A DNA stretch of 64,000 bases from Cognataquiflexum nitidum (lineage in GTDB: Bacteria > Bacteroidota > Bacteroidia > Cytophagales > Cyclobacteriaceae). The position numbers were made by a program, and so were the translations under genes. Under the pieces are notes generated by a model. It worked only from the letters and a program-made list of their open reading frames with translations. It ran no database searches and had not been told where the DNA came from. Location: NCBI RefSeq assembly GCF_022538055.1, contig NZ_JAKZAM010000011.1, positions 1 through 64,000 of the forward strand, in the 5' to 3' direction. Shown in pieces: positions 1 to 9,223 of this stretch (its first letter is position 1; each line of letters opens with the position of its first letter).

Positions 1-308
1 ACAAATGAATTTTCCGAGGATCTGTCTGCGTCGCTCTGCGCGATCTGCGGGCTGTATTTTTGTTCCCGCAGATGGCGTAGACTTTCGCAGAAAAAATGGA
101 GGAAACAAAATTTACAAGCAACTATCTACTTCAATCCGCGTGACACTTAGGGTCTATAAATTTTCTCCCGCAGATGGCGCAGACTTTCGCAGAAAAAGTC
201 GAGGGACAAAAAAACAAATGAATTTTCCGAGGATCTGTCTGCGTCGCTCTGCGTGATCTGCGGGCTGTATTTTTGTTCCCGCTGATGTCGCAGACCCTGG
301 AAGAAAGA
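1..308. repeat. Left flank of GxxExxY gene: CTGCG/CGCAGA direct repeats
   Basis: Positions 1-82 and 214-295 are near-identical direct copies 213 bp apart, differing by one C/T change inside the CTCTGCG/GATCTGCG stretch. A half copy at 167-197 repeats only the CCCGCAGATGGCGCAGACTT part. A further copy lies on the other side of the GxxExxY gene near 775-842. The only open frame here (5-256) is a translation of the repeat, so I do not call a gene. Composition is GC-richer than the surroundings. Confidence 0.85.
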
Positions 309-333
309 ATGCGTGAACTGTATAATGTAGTAA

Positions 334-708
334 TTAAAGATCCATTACTTTTCTAAAGATTCCATTTTCGATTTCGGACTCATTAAAATTTACTAGGATT
401 CCCAATTTCTTTCTACTCAGTTTCAAATAGGTGAGTAATTGTTTGTGATGGATTGCTGATAACTCAAAAACAGATTTTACTTCAATTATAACTTTATCTT
501 CAACCAATAGGTCAAGTCGATATTGGCCAAGCAATTCTTCATCATAAAGTATTGGTAAAAAGACTTGCCGCTCCACTTTAAGACCTTTTTTTCTTAGCTC
601 ATATTCCAAGGCCAATTCATAGGTAGATTCCAAAAGTCCCGGCCCAAGTTTTTTAAACACTTGAAAAATCGCCCCTCTTACCAAATAAGAAATTTCGTTT
701 TCATGCAT
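334..708 (-). CDS. GxxExxY protein (PD-(D/E)XK_3 family)
   Basis: Small protein of 124 aa from the chosen start. It carries the family signature G-L-L-E-S-T-Y after the conserved RGAIFQVFKKLGPG segment, then RLDLLVEDKVIIEVKS, which fits the D...ExK core of a PD-(D/E)XK nuclease fold, and a downstream KQLLTYLK helix with the usual Gln. The family is widespread and multicopy in Bacteroidota and other phyla; its function is not established. I start at the inner ATG (MHENEIS) because family members begin just before NEI-type residues; an upstream ATG adds five residues. It is flanked on both sides by direct copies of one repeat, so gene plus repeats may be a single element. Identification is secure; any nuclease or mobility role is inference. 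Confidence 0.88.
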   Translation of the reverse strand: MHENEISYLVRGAIFQVFKKLGPGLLESTYELALEYELRKKGLKVERQVFLPILYDEELLGQYRLDLLVEDKVIIEVKSVFELSAIHHKQLLTYLKLSRKKLGILVNFNESEIENGIFRKVMDL

Positions 709-767
709 GACTAAAAATAACATTTTTCAATAAATCCACCTTTCTTTTTAAAGAATGAATAAAAGAT

Positions 768-884
768 CAAAATTGTCTGCGTCGATCTGCGTGATCTGCG
801 GGCTGTATTTTTGTTCCCGCAGATTTCGCAGACTACCGTAGAAAGGGTCTAAGAAAATCTGCGTCATCCGCGGGAAAATAAATC
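768..884. repeat. Right flank of GxxExxY gene: CTGCG/CGCAGA repeat
   Basis: A copy of the left-flank repeat, same orientation: GATCTGCGGGCTGTATTTTT followed by CCCGCAGATTTCGCAGAC, then a degenerate extra half with CTGCGTCATCCGCGGG at 859-874. It lies between the GxxExxY start and the 3' end of the Gfo/Idh gene and ends within a few bases of that gene's stop codon. Confidence 0.8.
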
Positions 885-1986
885 AAATCATTACTTTTTG
901 TACTTTCTTGGCGGATTCGAGGATGGCATTGACGATGCGGATATCTCTCAATCCTTCTTCGCCCGGAACAGGCATTGGCTTGCCTCCCATGATGGCCAAG
1001 GAATCCATGTCCATTTGGTTGGCTTGTTGCCAAGGCACCTGGTAAGGGAAATTGATTTCACCCAATGGACTCTTTCCTTTGTTGCCCGAATAGGCCGAAA
1101 ACGGTGCCATTTCGATTAATCCTTTTTCACATTTGATGTTGAGGAAGTTGGTATTTTCAGCAAAGGAAGTCTTGATATTGCCGATCACACCACCAGGAAA
1201 TTCCAGTTGGGCCTCCACGATTTCCCCCAAACCATCTTTGTAAATTTCAGGCCTTTCGGTCCATACTTTCGCAGCGTTGACAGCGATAGGTTCCATGCCG
1301 CTGCCCAATCTTGCTCCCTGAATGGCATATACGCCCATGTCAAAAATCACACCTCCACCCATTTCACGTTTTTGTTTCCAATGGTCTGTCCGTCCTTCTC
1401 TATAACCTGCTGCACAATCCACCTGGAGAACTTTGCCTAGCTGACTTTCCTTGACTATTTTTTGGTAAGCAAGGGTGTTTGGTTCGTGCTGACAACGGTA
1501 ACCTATCGAAAGACTCACCTTATTTTTTTTGCAGGCATCGATCATAGTCTGACATTCCTGTACAGTCATTGCCATGGGTTTTTCACACCATACATGTTTG
1601 CCCGTGGCGGCAGCCTTAACCACATATTCCATGTGCATCGAAGGTGGAAGGACAATATAGATCACATCGATATCAGGATTATTGGCAATGCCAGACATGT
1701 TTTCATAGTTGTATATGTTCTTGTCCGGGATGTTGTATTTGGCTTTCCAGGTTTCTGCTTTAGCGGGAGTCCCAGTAACGATTCCGGCTAGGCGGCAGTG
1801 CTTGGTAATCTGGAGTCCGGGCGCAAGTAAGTCGGTGCTATAGTAACCCAATCCCACCAAGGCGACCCCTAGTTTATCTTTTCTCAAAGGATTGCATGAT
1901 GCTATCAGATTAAGTGGAGAGAGTAGGCTGGCTCCTGTGACAAGCGATAGCGTTTTGAGGGTATCCCTCCTGTTGAAGTTTTTCAT
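883..1986 (-). CDS. Exported Gfo/Idh/MocA-family oxidoreductase
   Basis: 367 aa. The N terminus has a twin-arginine type export signal (NRRDTLKTLSL, then a hydrophobic stretch) ending in LIASC, a plausible lipobox, so the protein is probably exported folded with its cofactor and possibly lipid-anchored. A Rossmann segment follows (GVALVGLGYYSTD, about residues 40-52), then the family EKP motif in HVWCEKPMAM. The second half matches the GFO_IDH_MocA C-terminal domain. Members oxidise or reduce sugars, inositols or related polyols with NAD(P); the substrate cannot be told here. It stands alone on this strand with its stop next to the repeat element. Product family is confident, substrate unknown. 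Confidence 0.88.
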   Translation of the reverse strand: MKNFNRRDTLKTLSLVTGASLLSPLNLIASCNPLRKDKLGVALVGLGYYSTDLLAPGLQITKHCRLAGIVTGTPAKAETWKAKYNIPDKNIYNYENMSGIANNPDIDVIYIVLPPSMHMEYVVKAAATGKHVWCEKPMAMTVQECQTMIDACKKNKVSLSIGYRCQHEPNTLAYQKIVKESQLGKVLQVDCAAGYREGRTDHWKQKREMGGGVIFDMGVYAIQGARLGSGMEPIAVNAAKVWTERPEIYKDGLGEIVEAQLEFPGGVIGNIKTSFAENTNFLNIKCEKGLIEMAPFSAYSGNKGKSPLGEINFPYQVPWQQANQMDMDSLAIMGGKPMPVPGEEGLRDIRIVNAILESAKKVQKVMI

Positions 1987-2117
1987 ATTTAATAGGTTTA
2001 TGGTTAATCTTTGATGAGTAAGATCTTAACATCTTCAATTTAGCCATTTTTGGACTATAGTTCAAAAAAATCATTAAATTAGAAGGGAATCCGATTTTCC
2101 ACCAAATCCAAAATACT

Positions 2118-2573
2118 ATGAAAATGCTCTTACTAACCGTTTTATTCCTCCTTCCGGTTTTTGCTTTTGCCCAAGGAACACATAAACCAGTACTTACTTT
2201 AGAAGACGCCAAGCGGATGGCTGACGCAGCCGAAGCCAAAGCCAAACAGGAAAACTGGAATGTGGTGATTGCGATTTTGGATGATGGCGGACATCTGATT
2301 ACGCTGAGAAGGATGGATGGGGTTCAGTTGGGGAGCATTGACTTGGCACAGACCAAAGCCAAAACCGCTGTTTTTTACAAAAGAGCATCTAAGGTTTTTG
2401 AAGATCAGGTCACACAGGGAAATAACCGTCCTTTATCCATGCCGAATGTTTTTGCTTCGGAGGGAGGAGTTCCCATCATAAAGGATGGAGTAGTAATCGG
2501 GGCAATCGGGGTTTCAGGAGTGACTTCTGTTCAGGATGGGATAGTTGCAGCTGCGGGGTTGGGAGTGTTGTAA
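2118..2573 (+). CDS. GlcG/HbpS family heme-binding-like protein, exported
   Basis: 151 aa with a signal peptide ending near FAFAQG. The mature part is a single GlcG/HbpS (DUF336) domain: LTLEDAKRMADAAEAKA, then VVIAILDDGGHLITLRRMDG and the glycine-rich end VVIGAIGVSGVTSVQDG. Relatives include heme-binding HbpS and proteins encoded near glycolate, diol or corrinoid enzymes, but no such partner is adjacent here. The gene is divergent from the Gfo/Idh gene with about 130 bp between them. Periplasmic location is inferred from the signal peptide. Cellular role is unclear. Confidence 0.85.
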   Translation: MKMLLLTVLFLLPVFAFAQGTHKPVLTLEDAKRMADAAEAKAKQENWNVVIAILDDGGHLITLRRMDGVQLGSIDLAQTKAKTAVFYKRASKVFEDQVTQGNNRPLSMPNVFASEGGVPIIKDGVVIGAIGVSGVTSVQDGIVAAAGLGVL

Positions 2574-2666
2574 GGCTCTCTTGATCTAATTAAAATTTTT
2601 ATCTTAAAATCATTCATGGAAGGTTTTATATAATCATTCAAAAAATCATAGTGGGCGCAAAAAAAT

Positions 2667-2691
2667 CCCCTTCTGATATTGTCAGAAGGGG
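2667..2691 (-). terminator. Rho-independent terminator after carboxylesterase
   Basis: Perfect 10-bp stem CCCCTTCTGA / TCAGAAGGGG with a 5-nt loop, followed on the minus strand by a run of seven T (plus-strand A run 2659-2665). It sits 22 bp past the esterase stop codon. Confidence 0.88.
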
Positions 2692-2713
2692 TATGGTTTA
2701 ATAGGGAGTAAAA

Positions 2714-4348
2714 TTATTTGTTGTTCTTGAAGAACCTGTCATGAAACCGGTACCGTGCATCATTGGTGGCCTTGACAGTTTTGGATTCTGTATTGATCAC
2801 CATCACAGGAGGATTGTCATCTTTAGGCAATGCTTTGGGCCATTGAGGTAGGCCTTCACCATTGGGATTTCCTGTTTTCACAAAGTTAGTGAAGAATTCC
2901 AGCATGGTTTCTGACGTTTTGTAATCATCCTCAGTCCATGCAAATTCTTTGATACGGTCAAGATTTCCCATGGCATATTCGATTTCGGCGGCATGTGGAG
3001 CGCCGAGATCTTTTGGTCTTGGAGGCGTATTGTTTGCTCTTTTGGAAGTTCCCCCGGCTAGGCCTGTTTCCAAAGTTTGATCCACCAAAGGCGGTCTCAG
3101 TTTGGCATAAAGGTATCGGTAAACCGCTTGGTCGGAGTTGCTGCGGTGAAGGTCAAACCACTTCCAAGTGCTGTAAGAAATAAACCTGTCACCGGCCAAA
3201 TCCATGGCCGAGTAAGCCACCTGCTCTTCGGTCTCATGTGGATACAGTTTCAACACTTCCTCAAAATCATTGGGATAGGCCTGCTTAACTTTGGTGATGA
3301 AATTTTCTTTGGTATTAGGTAAACCCTGCATAAATGCTGTGGCGGGATTTTCCTGTGTATTCCAACCCAAAAGCAAAGGAACCTGTGCCTGCTCTCTTGC
3401 ATTGAATATTTCCACCAAACTTTTTGGAAGTACATGTCCATCAAGGACTACAGGGAATCCAAACCTGCCTGATTCATTGTACATCTCATAAATATCGCGG
3501 GCAGGCATTTTTCTCATTTCGGCAATGCTTTTGACACCGAATTTCTGCAGAAATTCTACTCCGATTTTTTCAGCTTCTGCCAGAGTCGTCGGGGCCAAAG
3601 CTGAAACACCAGAACCGCTTTCGCCGATTGCTCCGGCAATCAGGTTTCGGGACAATGGAGAGGCCATTTGGTAACTGACAGCAATTGAGCCCGCAGATTC
3701 CCCTGCAATCGTAACCTTTTTTGGATCTCCTCCAAAAGCGGCAATGTTTTCATTGACCCATTTCAGGGCCATTGCTTGGTCCAACAAGGCGTAGTTTCCC
3801 GAAGCTTGGTAAGGGGCTTCAGCACTGAGTTCAGGATGTGCAAGGAAACCAAAGATGTTGAGTCGGTAGTTGACTGTCACGACGACGACTCCTTTTTTGG
3901 CCATGCTTTCACCGTCATACCGCGGCTCGGCACCGTCACCTGCCACGAATCCCCCTCCGAAGAAATAGACCAAAACCGGCAAATCTTTGCTCGTTCTGGT
4001 GGTGGGAGTCCAAATATTCAAGTAAAGACAATCTTCACTCACGCCGTTTGAGCGGGAATTCATATCGCCCCAAATAAGCTTCTGCATGGGTCGGGGTCCA
4101 AATTCTTTGGTGACCTTCACTCCGCTCCAATTTTCCAATGGTTGCGGCGCTTTCCATCTCAAATCCCCAACAGGAGGCTTGGCAAATGGAACACCGAAAT
4201 AGGTTTGTATGCCGGTTTTTGTATTGTAATCACCTTCGATGGTGCCGTTTTTGATCGTTGTTTGTACAGGAAACGCGTCTTTTCCCTGAGCCAGCAATGC
4301 ATATGAACTCATAAAGAAGAAAACAAGAGTGATGAGGCTATTTTTCAT
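2714..4348 (-). CDS. Carboxylesterase type B, secreted
   Basis: 544 aa, typical family length, with a signal peptide (ends near YALLAQG). The alpha/beta-hydrolase type B features are visible: EDCLYLNIW near residue 106, the oxyanion region FGGGF (first residue Phe rather than the usual His), the nucleophile elbow GESAGS with Ser near 218, and a late His in GAPHAAEIEYAMG. It should hydrolyse carboxylic esters outside the cytoplasm; the natural substrate is unknown. Its start is 96 bp from that of the divergent Nudix-type regulator, so that protein could control it, although nothing in the sequence proves this. A good terminator follows. Confidence 0.9.
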   Translation of the reverse strand: MKNSLITLVFFFMSSYALLAQGKDAFPVQTTIKNGTIEGDYNTKTGIQTYFGVPFAKPPVGDLRWKAPQPLENWSGVKVTKEFGPRPMQKLIWGDMNSRSNGVSEDCLYLNIWTPTTRTSKDLPVLVYFFGGGFVAGDGAEPRYDGESMAKKGVVVVTVNYRLNIFGFLAHPELSAEAPYQASGNYALLDQAMALKWVNENIAAFGGDPKKVTIAGESAGSIAVSYQMASPLSRNLIAGAIGESGSGVSALAPTTLAEAEKIGVEFLQKFGVKSIAEMRKMPARDIYEMYNESGRFGFPVVLDGHVLPKSLVEIFNAREQAQVPLLLGWNTQENPATAFMQGLPNTKENFITKVKQAYPNDFEEVLKLYPHETEEQVAYSAMDLAGDRFISYSTWKWFDLHRSNSDQAVYRYLYAKLRPPLVDQTLETGLAGGTSKRANNTPPRPKDLGAPHAAEIEYAMGNLDRIKEFAWTEDDYKTSETMLEFFTNFVKTGNPNGEGLPQWPKALPKDDNPPVMVINTESKTVKATNDARYRFHDRFFKNNK

Positions 4349-4444
4349 ATTGGTTTAAATCTATTGTTTCACTTTGAGACAATAATAATTGTTTGTTAAC
4401 ATTTTTCCTATTTACTTGAAGGATTATTCATTCGCACCCAAAGT

Positions 4445-5149
4445 ATGACAGTCCTTGAAACGAAGGGTTTTTTGCCCCATATCGCATTTGATTCGGTTAT
4501 TTTTGGTTTCTCAAAAGGAAAGTTGAAAATCCTCCTTATGGAATACCATGATACAGGCTGGCTTGCTTTGCCCGGAGGTTTTGTAAGAAAAAACGAAGAC
4601 CTTGATGAGGCCGCAAAACGCGGACTGAAAGAAAGAACTGGTCTGGACAATATCTACCTGGAGCAGTTTTATACTTTTGGAAACATGGCAAGGTTCAAAC
4701 CTGAGGTAATGCAGACAATCTTGGAAGCGAACGGTTTCTTTTTAGATCCGGACCATTGGATGCTGGACAGGTTTATTTCAGTTTCTTATTTTGCTTTGAT
4801 AGATTTTGAAAAGGTAATCCTTACTCCGGATGAATTGTCAGATTCTATTGCATGGTATGAAATTGAAAATTTGCCTGAACTCATATTGGACCACAATGCC
4901 ATCGTGTCAAAAGCGTTGCAGACCTTGAGGGAAAATCTGGAAAGGAAGCTTATTGGTGGAAATTTGCTCCCGGAGCGGTTTACGATGAATGAATTGCAGC
5001 AAGTCTATGAAGCTATTTTTGGCCAAAAACTCCGAAGGACTACCTTTCAGAGAAAAATGCTCGGATTGGATATTCTTGAAAGGCATGAAAAACTATACAC
5101 CGGCAAAAGCCATAAAGCCCCGTATCTTTATAGTTTTAGGAAGGTCTAG
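4445..5149 (+). CDS. NrtR/AraR-type Nudix-domain transcriptional regulator
   Basis: 234 aa: N-terminal Nudix domain (about 8-150) and a C-terminal winged helix (about 165-230, with RFTMNELQQVYEAIFGQKLR and the RRTTFQRKMLGLDIL recognition part). The Nudix box starts normally (G45, E51, R59) but two positions of the REUxEE core are changed, to Gly60 and Arg64, so hydrolysis is probably lost and the domain likely senses a ligand. In Bacteroidota such regulators (AraR, NrtR and related) control sugar or NAD genes. The neighbour across the divergent promoter is a carboxylesterase and the downstream gene is a BNR-repeat protein; neither identifies the effector. Confidence 0.88.
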   Translation: MTVLETKGFLPHIAFDSVIFGFSKGKLKILLMEYHDTGWLALPGGFVRKNEDLDEAAKRGLKERTGLDNIYLEQFYTFGNMARFKPEVMQTILEANGFFLDPDHWMLDRFISVSYFALIDFEKVILTPDELSDSIAWYEIENLPELILDHNAIVSKALQTLRENLERKLIGGNLLPERFTMNELQQVYEAIFGQKLRRTTFQRKMLGLDILERHEKLYTGKSHKAPYLYSFRKV

Positions 5150-5239
5150 ATTCTCAAATATCCTGAGATTCAAACTCTGCATTATATTTTCTAAATTTTT
5201 TTCACCAAATTCAAAAACACCAATCAACCATACAGTAGA

Positions 5240-8200
5240 ATGAAAAAACTAATATTATTTGGCATGATACTGTTCATGTCAATTCCTTCTTTTTCCCAAA
5301 GAGGAAAAAACACTCCACCGCCCCCTCCGGTATTCGATGCAGAATTGTATCAAGGACTCAAATGGAGAAACATTGGACCATTTAGGGGAGGCAGGTCTAA
5401 TGCCGTCTCCGGAGTGTCTAACAATGACCAGGAATTTTTTGTAGGCTACACCGGTGGCGGACTTTGGAAAACAGAAAATGCTGGCATCTCTTGGCATAAT
5501 GTATCCGATGGTTTTTTCAAAACAGGAACCGTGGGAGATATTGCAGTAAGTGAATCAGACCCAAATGTCATCTATGTCGGAATGGGCGAACATGCGATCC
5601 GAGGGGTGATGACCTCTTATGGGGATGGCATTTATAAATCCACAGACGGCGGCAAAACCTGGAAAAATATGGGTCTGGAAAAGACTAGGCATATTTCTGA
5701 TGTCATGATCCATCCCAATAATCCTGATGTTGTTTTTGTGGCAGCCCAAGGTGCGGCACATGGGCCAAGTGAGGAAAGGGGTATTTATAAAAGTACTGAT
5801 GGAGGGATTACATGGGCAAAAGTATTGTATGTGGATCCAAATACGGGAGCTTCCTCCTTGAGTATGGATTTTAACAATCCCAGGATTTTGTATGCCGCTA
5901 CATGGGAATACCGCAGGTTGCCTTGGCAGGTACAAAGTGGCGGGGCAGGTTGTGGTATCTGGAAATCCGTGGATGGTGGAGATACATGGGCAAAAATCAA
6001 TACTGGACTTCCTGCGGAAATGGGGAAAATCGGTGTAAGTGTCTCAAGGGCCAATTCAGAAAGGGTTTTTGCCATTGTGGAAGCTGAGAAATCGGTAGCC
6101 GGTGTCTATCGCTCGGATAATGGAGGCGAGACTTGGACACATATGACAAACAACCAATTGCTTACCTCAAGGTCTTGGTATTATATGGAAGTGGAGGCTG
6201 ACCCGGTCAATGCCGATGTGGTCTATGTACTCAATTCCCCTTTGACCAAATCGATCGATGGAGGCAAAAATTTCACGGTAGTACCTGTCAGGCATATTGA
6301 TACACATGACCTTTGGATCAATCCAAAAAACCCATCCAATATGATTTTGGGAGACGATGGCGGTGCTGAAATCACCTATGACGGTGGCAAAAGCTGGTCT
6401 ACGCAAGACAATCAACCATCCGCCCAATTTTACAGGGTCAATGTAGATGCAGGATTTCCCTATAAACTCTATGCAGGGCAGCAGGACAATACTTCCCTGG
6501 TCATCGCCAGCAGAAACAATTACATCGGATTGACAGATAAGGATTGGTTTATCGGCCCGGGTTGTGAATCGGCTTTCATTGCTTTTGACCCAAATAACCC
6601 TGTTTTGCTTTATGGGGGATGTTATCAAGGATTGATTGATGTTCTCAATACCCAAAATGGGCACAGCAAAGATATCCGGCAATACCCCTCCAATATTTTG
6701 GCTTATGATGCCAAGGATATGAGGTATCGTTTCAATTGGAATGCGCCGGTAATTGCTTCTCCCCATGATTACAACACCATTTACCACGGTGGCAATATCC
6801 TGTTCAAAACTTCTGACGGAGGCTTGTCTTGGGAAGAAATCAGTCCTGACCTCACCCGAAATGAGGAATCAAAACAAGGGCCGGGTGGGGCACCGATCAC
6901 CAATGAAGGTGCCGGCGGAGAAAACTACAACACCTTAAGTTATGTCATAGAATCTATTCATGAAAATGGAGTGATTTATACAGGAAGTGATTGTGGTCTG
7001 GTTCATATCACCAAGGATGGCGGAAAAACCTGGGAAAATATTACCCCTGCTAGTTTACCCGAAAGTCTGATCCAATCCATTGAAGTTTCCCCTCATGACA
7101 AAGGAACCGCATATGTGGCCGCCACCCGCTACAAATTCAATGATTTTTCCAATATGTCATTTAAGACTACTGACTATGGAAAAACCTGGACAAAAATAGA
7201 TGCAGGAGTTGACAAAGATGATTTTATTAAGGTGATCCGAGAGGACCGAAAAGTCAAAGGCCTTTTATATGGAGGAGCAGAGAGGGGTTTTTATATTTCT
7301 TTTAATGGTGGATCGAACTGGCAAAAACTGCAATTGAATCTTCCGGTAGTTCCGGTCACAGACATTGCTTTTGCGGACAATGACATGGTTGTTTCCACGG
7401 CGGGAAGGGCATTTTGGATTTTGGATGACCTCAGTGCCCTTCAGCAGTCTAAAGGGAATTTCTCAGGCTTGAAAATTTATTCCCCAAAGCCAACGTACAA
7501 GTACGAAGGATACACGCCTTCTTGGATGGATCTTCCTCCGGGAATCGGTGAAAACCCTGCGACGGGCGTGATATTGGATTACTATTTGCCCGAAAAAATT
7601 GACTCATTGGAAGTGACACTTGAGATTATCGACGGGTCGGGCAAAGTGATCCGGTCATATTCTTCGATTAAGGATGAGAATTTCAAGCCTTTTTCTGGTG
7701 GGCCTTCTCCCGAACAGGTGATTCCCTCCAAAAAAGGATTGAACAGGTTTGCATGGAATTTTAGAGGTGAAACCCTCTTGGCCATTCCCAATGCCTTTGT
7801 CTATGGGGATTATAGTGGACACCGCGTAGCACCAGGAAAATACAAAGCTAGGCTAAGTTACAACGGGGCCATATCTGAGACCGAAATAGAGGTAGTGCAG
7901 GACCCAAATCTCAAAAACATCAGCTCTCAACATTGGAAGGATCAGCAGGAATTGCTCGAAAAAGCAGCCTTGTCCATAACCGATATCCACCAATCCGTGA
8001 ATGACATGAGAAAAGTCAAAAGTCAGATAGAGCACCACAATTCATTGTTGAAAGATAAAGAAGATGCGAAAGCACTGTATCAGGCCGGACAGGATTTGAT
8101 TCAAAAATTGGTTGATTGGGAAGCCAAACTTGTCGAAACCCGACAAGCTAATTTCCAGGATGTCATCAATTTCCCGAGTCAGTTAAATGCCCAATACTTT

Positions 8201-8386
8201 GACTTAAGGAGTACTGTAGATGTACATGACCCAAGATTGACGGCAGGATCCAAGCAGCGCTTATTGGACCTGGACCAAGAATGGCTGGGGTATAAATTGG
8301 ATTTGAAGAAGCTTATAGATAATGACATCAAGGAGTACAATGAGAAATTTAAGTTACAGAATCTTCCTGCTGTGATATTTAATTGA
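5240..8386 (+). CDS. Large secreted BNR/VPS10-like beta-propeller protein
   Basis: 1048 aa with a signal peptide ([20 protein letters not shown]). Many Asp-box (BNR) repeats of the S-x-DGG-x-T/S-W type are visible, for example [40 protein letters not shown] and [10 protein letters not shown], giving one or two sortilin/VPS10-like propellers over about residues 40-740. The C-terminal 300 residues include a beta-sandwich-like part and a helical tail. Proteins of this kind are common in Bacteroidota and often annotated as glycosyl hydrolases, but Asp boxes alone do not show sialidase activity and no catalytic set was recognised. Likely a periplasmic or surface protein of unknown role. A hairpin terminator follows. 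Confidence 0.82.
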   Translation: MKKLILFGMILFMSIPSFSQRGKNTPPPPPVFDAELYQGLKWRNIGPFRGGRSNAVSGVSNNDQEFFVGYTGGGLWKTENAGISWHNVSDGFFKTGTVGDIAVSESDPNVIYVGMGEHAIRGVMTSYGDGIYKSTDGGKTWKNMGLEKTRHISDVMIHPNNPDVVFVAAQGAAHGPSEERGIYKSTDGGITWAKVLYVDPNTGASSLSMDFNNPRILYAATWEYRRLPWQVQSGGAGCGIWKSVDGGDTWAKINTGLPAEMGKIGVSVSRANSERVFAIVEAEKSVAGVYRSDNGGETWTHMTNNQLLTSRSWYYMEVEADPVNADVVYVLNSPLTKSIDGGKNFTVVPVRHIDTHDLWINPKNPSNMILGDDGGAEITYDGGKSWSTQDNQPSAQFYRVNVDAGFPYKLYAGQQDNTSLVIASRNNYIGLTDKDWFIGPGCESAFIAFDPNNPVLLYGGCYQGLIDVLNTQNGHSKDIRQYPSNILAYDAKDMRYRFNWNAPVIASPHDYNTIYHGGNILFKTSDGGLSWEEISPDLTRNEESKQGPGGAPITNEGAGGENYNTLSYVIESIHENGVIYTGSDCGLVHITKDGGKTWENITPASLPESLIQSIEVSPHDKGTAYVAATRYKFNDFSNMSFKTTDYGKTWTKIDAGVDKDDFIKVIREDRKVKGLLYGGAERGFYISFNGGSNWQKLQLNLPVVPVTDIAFADNDMVVSTAGRAFWILDDLSALQQSKGNFSGLKIYSPKPTYKYEGYTPSWMDLPPGIGENPATGVILDYYLPEKIDSLEVTLEIIDGSGKVIRSYSSIKDENFKPFSGGPSPEQVIPSKKGLNRFAWNFRGETLLAIPNAFVYGDYSGHRVAPGKYKARLSYNGAISETEIEVVQDPNLKNISSQHWKDQQELLEKAALSITDIHQSVNDMRKVKSQIEHHNSLLKDKEDAKALYQAGQDLIQKLVDWEAKLVETRQANFQDVINFPSQLNAQYFDLRSTVDVHDPRLTAGSKQRLLDLDQEWLGYKLDLKKLIDNDIKEYNEKFKLQNLPAVIFN

Positions 8387-8438
8387 TCTTTTGAAAAAAA
8401 AAACAACTGTGTTAAACTATTTACGTTTAGACTAGTCT

Positions 8439-8467
8439 AAAAGAGAGGTTTTCAAAACCTCTCTTTT
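8439..8467 (+). terminator. Rho-independent terminator after BNR-repeat gene
   Basis: Stem AAAGAGAGGTTT / AAACCTCTCTTT with a short loop and terminal T residues, about 50 bp after the stop codon and just before the yceI-like gene. Confidence 0.75.
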
Positions 8468-8499
8468 ACATTTACTCTAAACCAAAACAATTACAGATC

Positions 8500-9084
8500 A
8501 TGAAAATTATTACCTCATTGCTCATTTTAATTACTTCAGTATTCACTTTTGTGGATAGCCCTGTTCCGGCTACGGTAAGTATTTCTGAAAGTACCCTCAC
8601 TTGGAAAGCCAAGAAAGTTACGGGCGAACATTTCGGTAAAGTGCCTTTGGCAAATGCCAAGTTAGATTATGCCAATGGAAAGATCACCGGTGGCTCTTTT
8701 GAAATGGATATGACGGCATTGACTGTGGAAGACATTACAGACGCGGGTTCAAACAAAAGATTGACGGATCATTTAAAGTCAGATGACTTTTTTTCAGTGG
8801 AGAAATTCAATAAATCAAAATTTGTTATCAAGCAGGCTAAAACTTCTAATGGCAAGGATTATGAAATCACCGGTGACTTGACCATCAAAGGAATTACCGC
8901 TCCTGTTTCTTTTCCTGCGAAAGTTGAAGTCACGGGAAATAAAATCATAGCGACGGGTACCATTACTTTTGACAGGACAAAATATGATATCAAATACCGT
9001 TCAGGAAGTTATTTTGAAGATCTGGCTGACAAACTGATCTATGATGATGTCAATTTGGATGTCAAATTGGTAGCAATGAATTGA
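8500..9084 (+). CDS. YceI-family periplasmic lipid-binding protein
   Basis: 194 aa with a hydrophobic export signal (residues 1-20). The rest is one YceI domain: STLTWKAKKVTGEHFGKV, then GSFEMDMTALTVED, the DHLKSDDFFSVEKF segment, and ITGDLTIKGITAPVSFP, which is highly typical. YceI proteins form a lipocalin-like barrel that binds isoprenoids or other amphipathic molecules in the periplasm. It stands between two strong terminators and is therefore probably monocistronic. Confidence 0.92.
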   Translation: MKIITSLLILITSVFTFVDSPVPATVSISESTLTWKAKKVTGEHFGKVPLANAKLDYANGKITGGSFEMDMTALTVEDITDAGSNKRLTDHLKSDDFFSVEKFNKSKFVIKQAKTSNGKDYEITGDLTIKGITAPVSFPAKVEVTGNKIIATGTITFDRTKYDIKYRSGSYFEDLADKLIYDDVNLDVKLVAMN

Positions 9085-9100
9085 CAAAACGAATACCATA

Positions 9101-9134
9101 AAAAGCCTAATTCTGAATCTGGAATTAGGCTTTT
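9101..9134 (+). terminator. Rho-independent terminator after yceI-like gene
   Basis: Stem AAAAGCCTAATTC / GAATTAGGCTTTT with an 8-nt loop and a run of T residues to about 9137. Confidence 0.9.
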
Positions 9135-9223
9135 TTTATTTTTTGATCCTTTGGGTGTTAATTTTCCTAAATATTTGGCGGTGGCTTCGATATTAAAGGC
9201 AAACACTTTAGTAATTTAGCCAA

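Noticed and set aside
5..256. 83-aa open frame at the left edge
   Set aside because: It is a translation of two copies of the direct repeat; the peptide repeats itself exactly as the DNA does and has no gene-like features.
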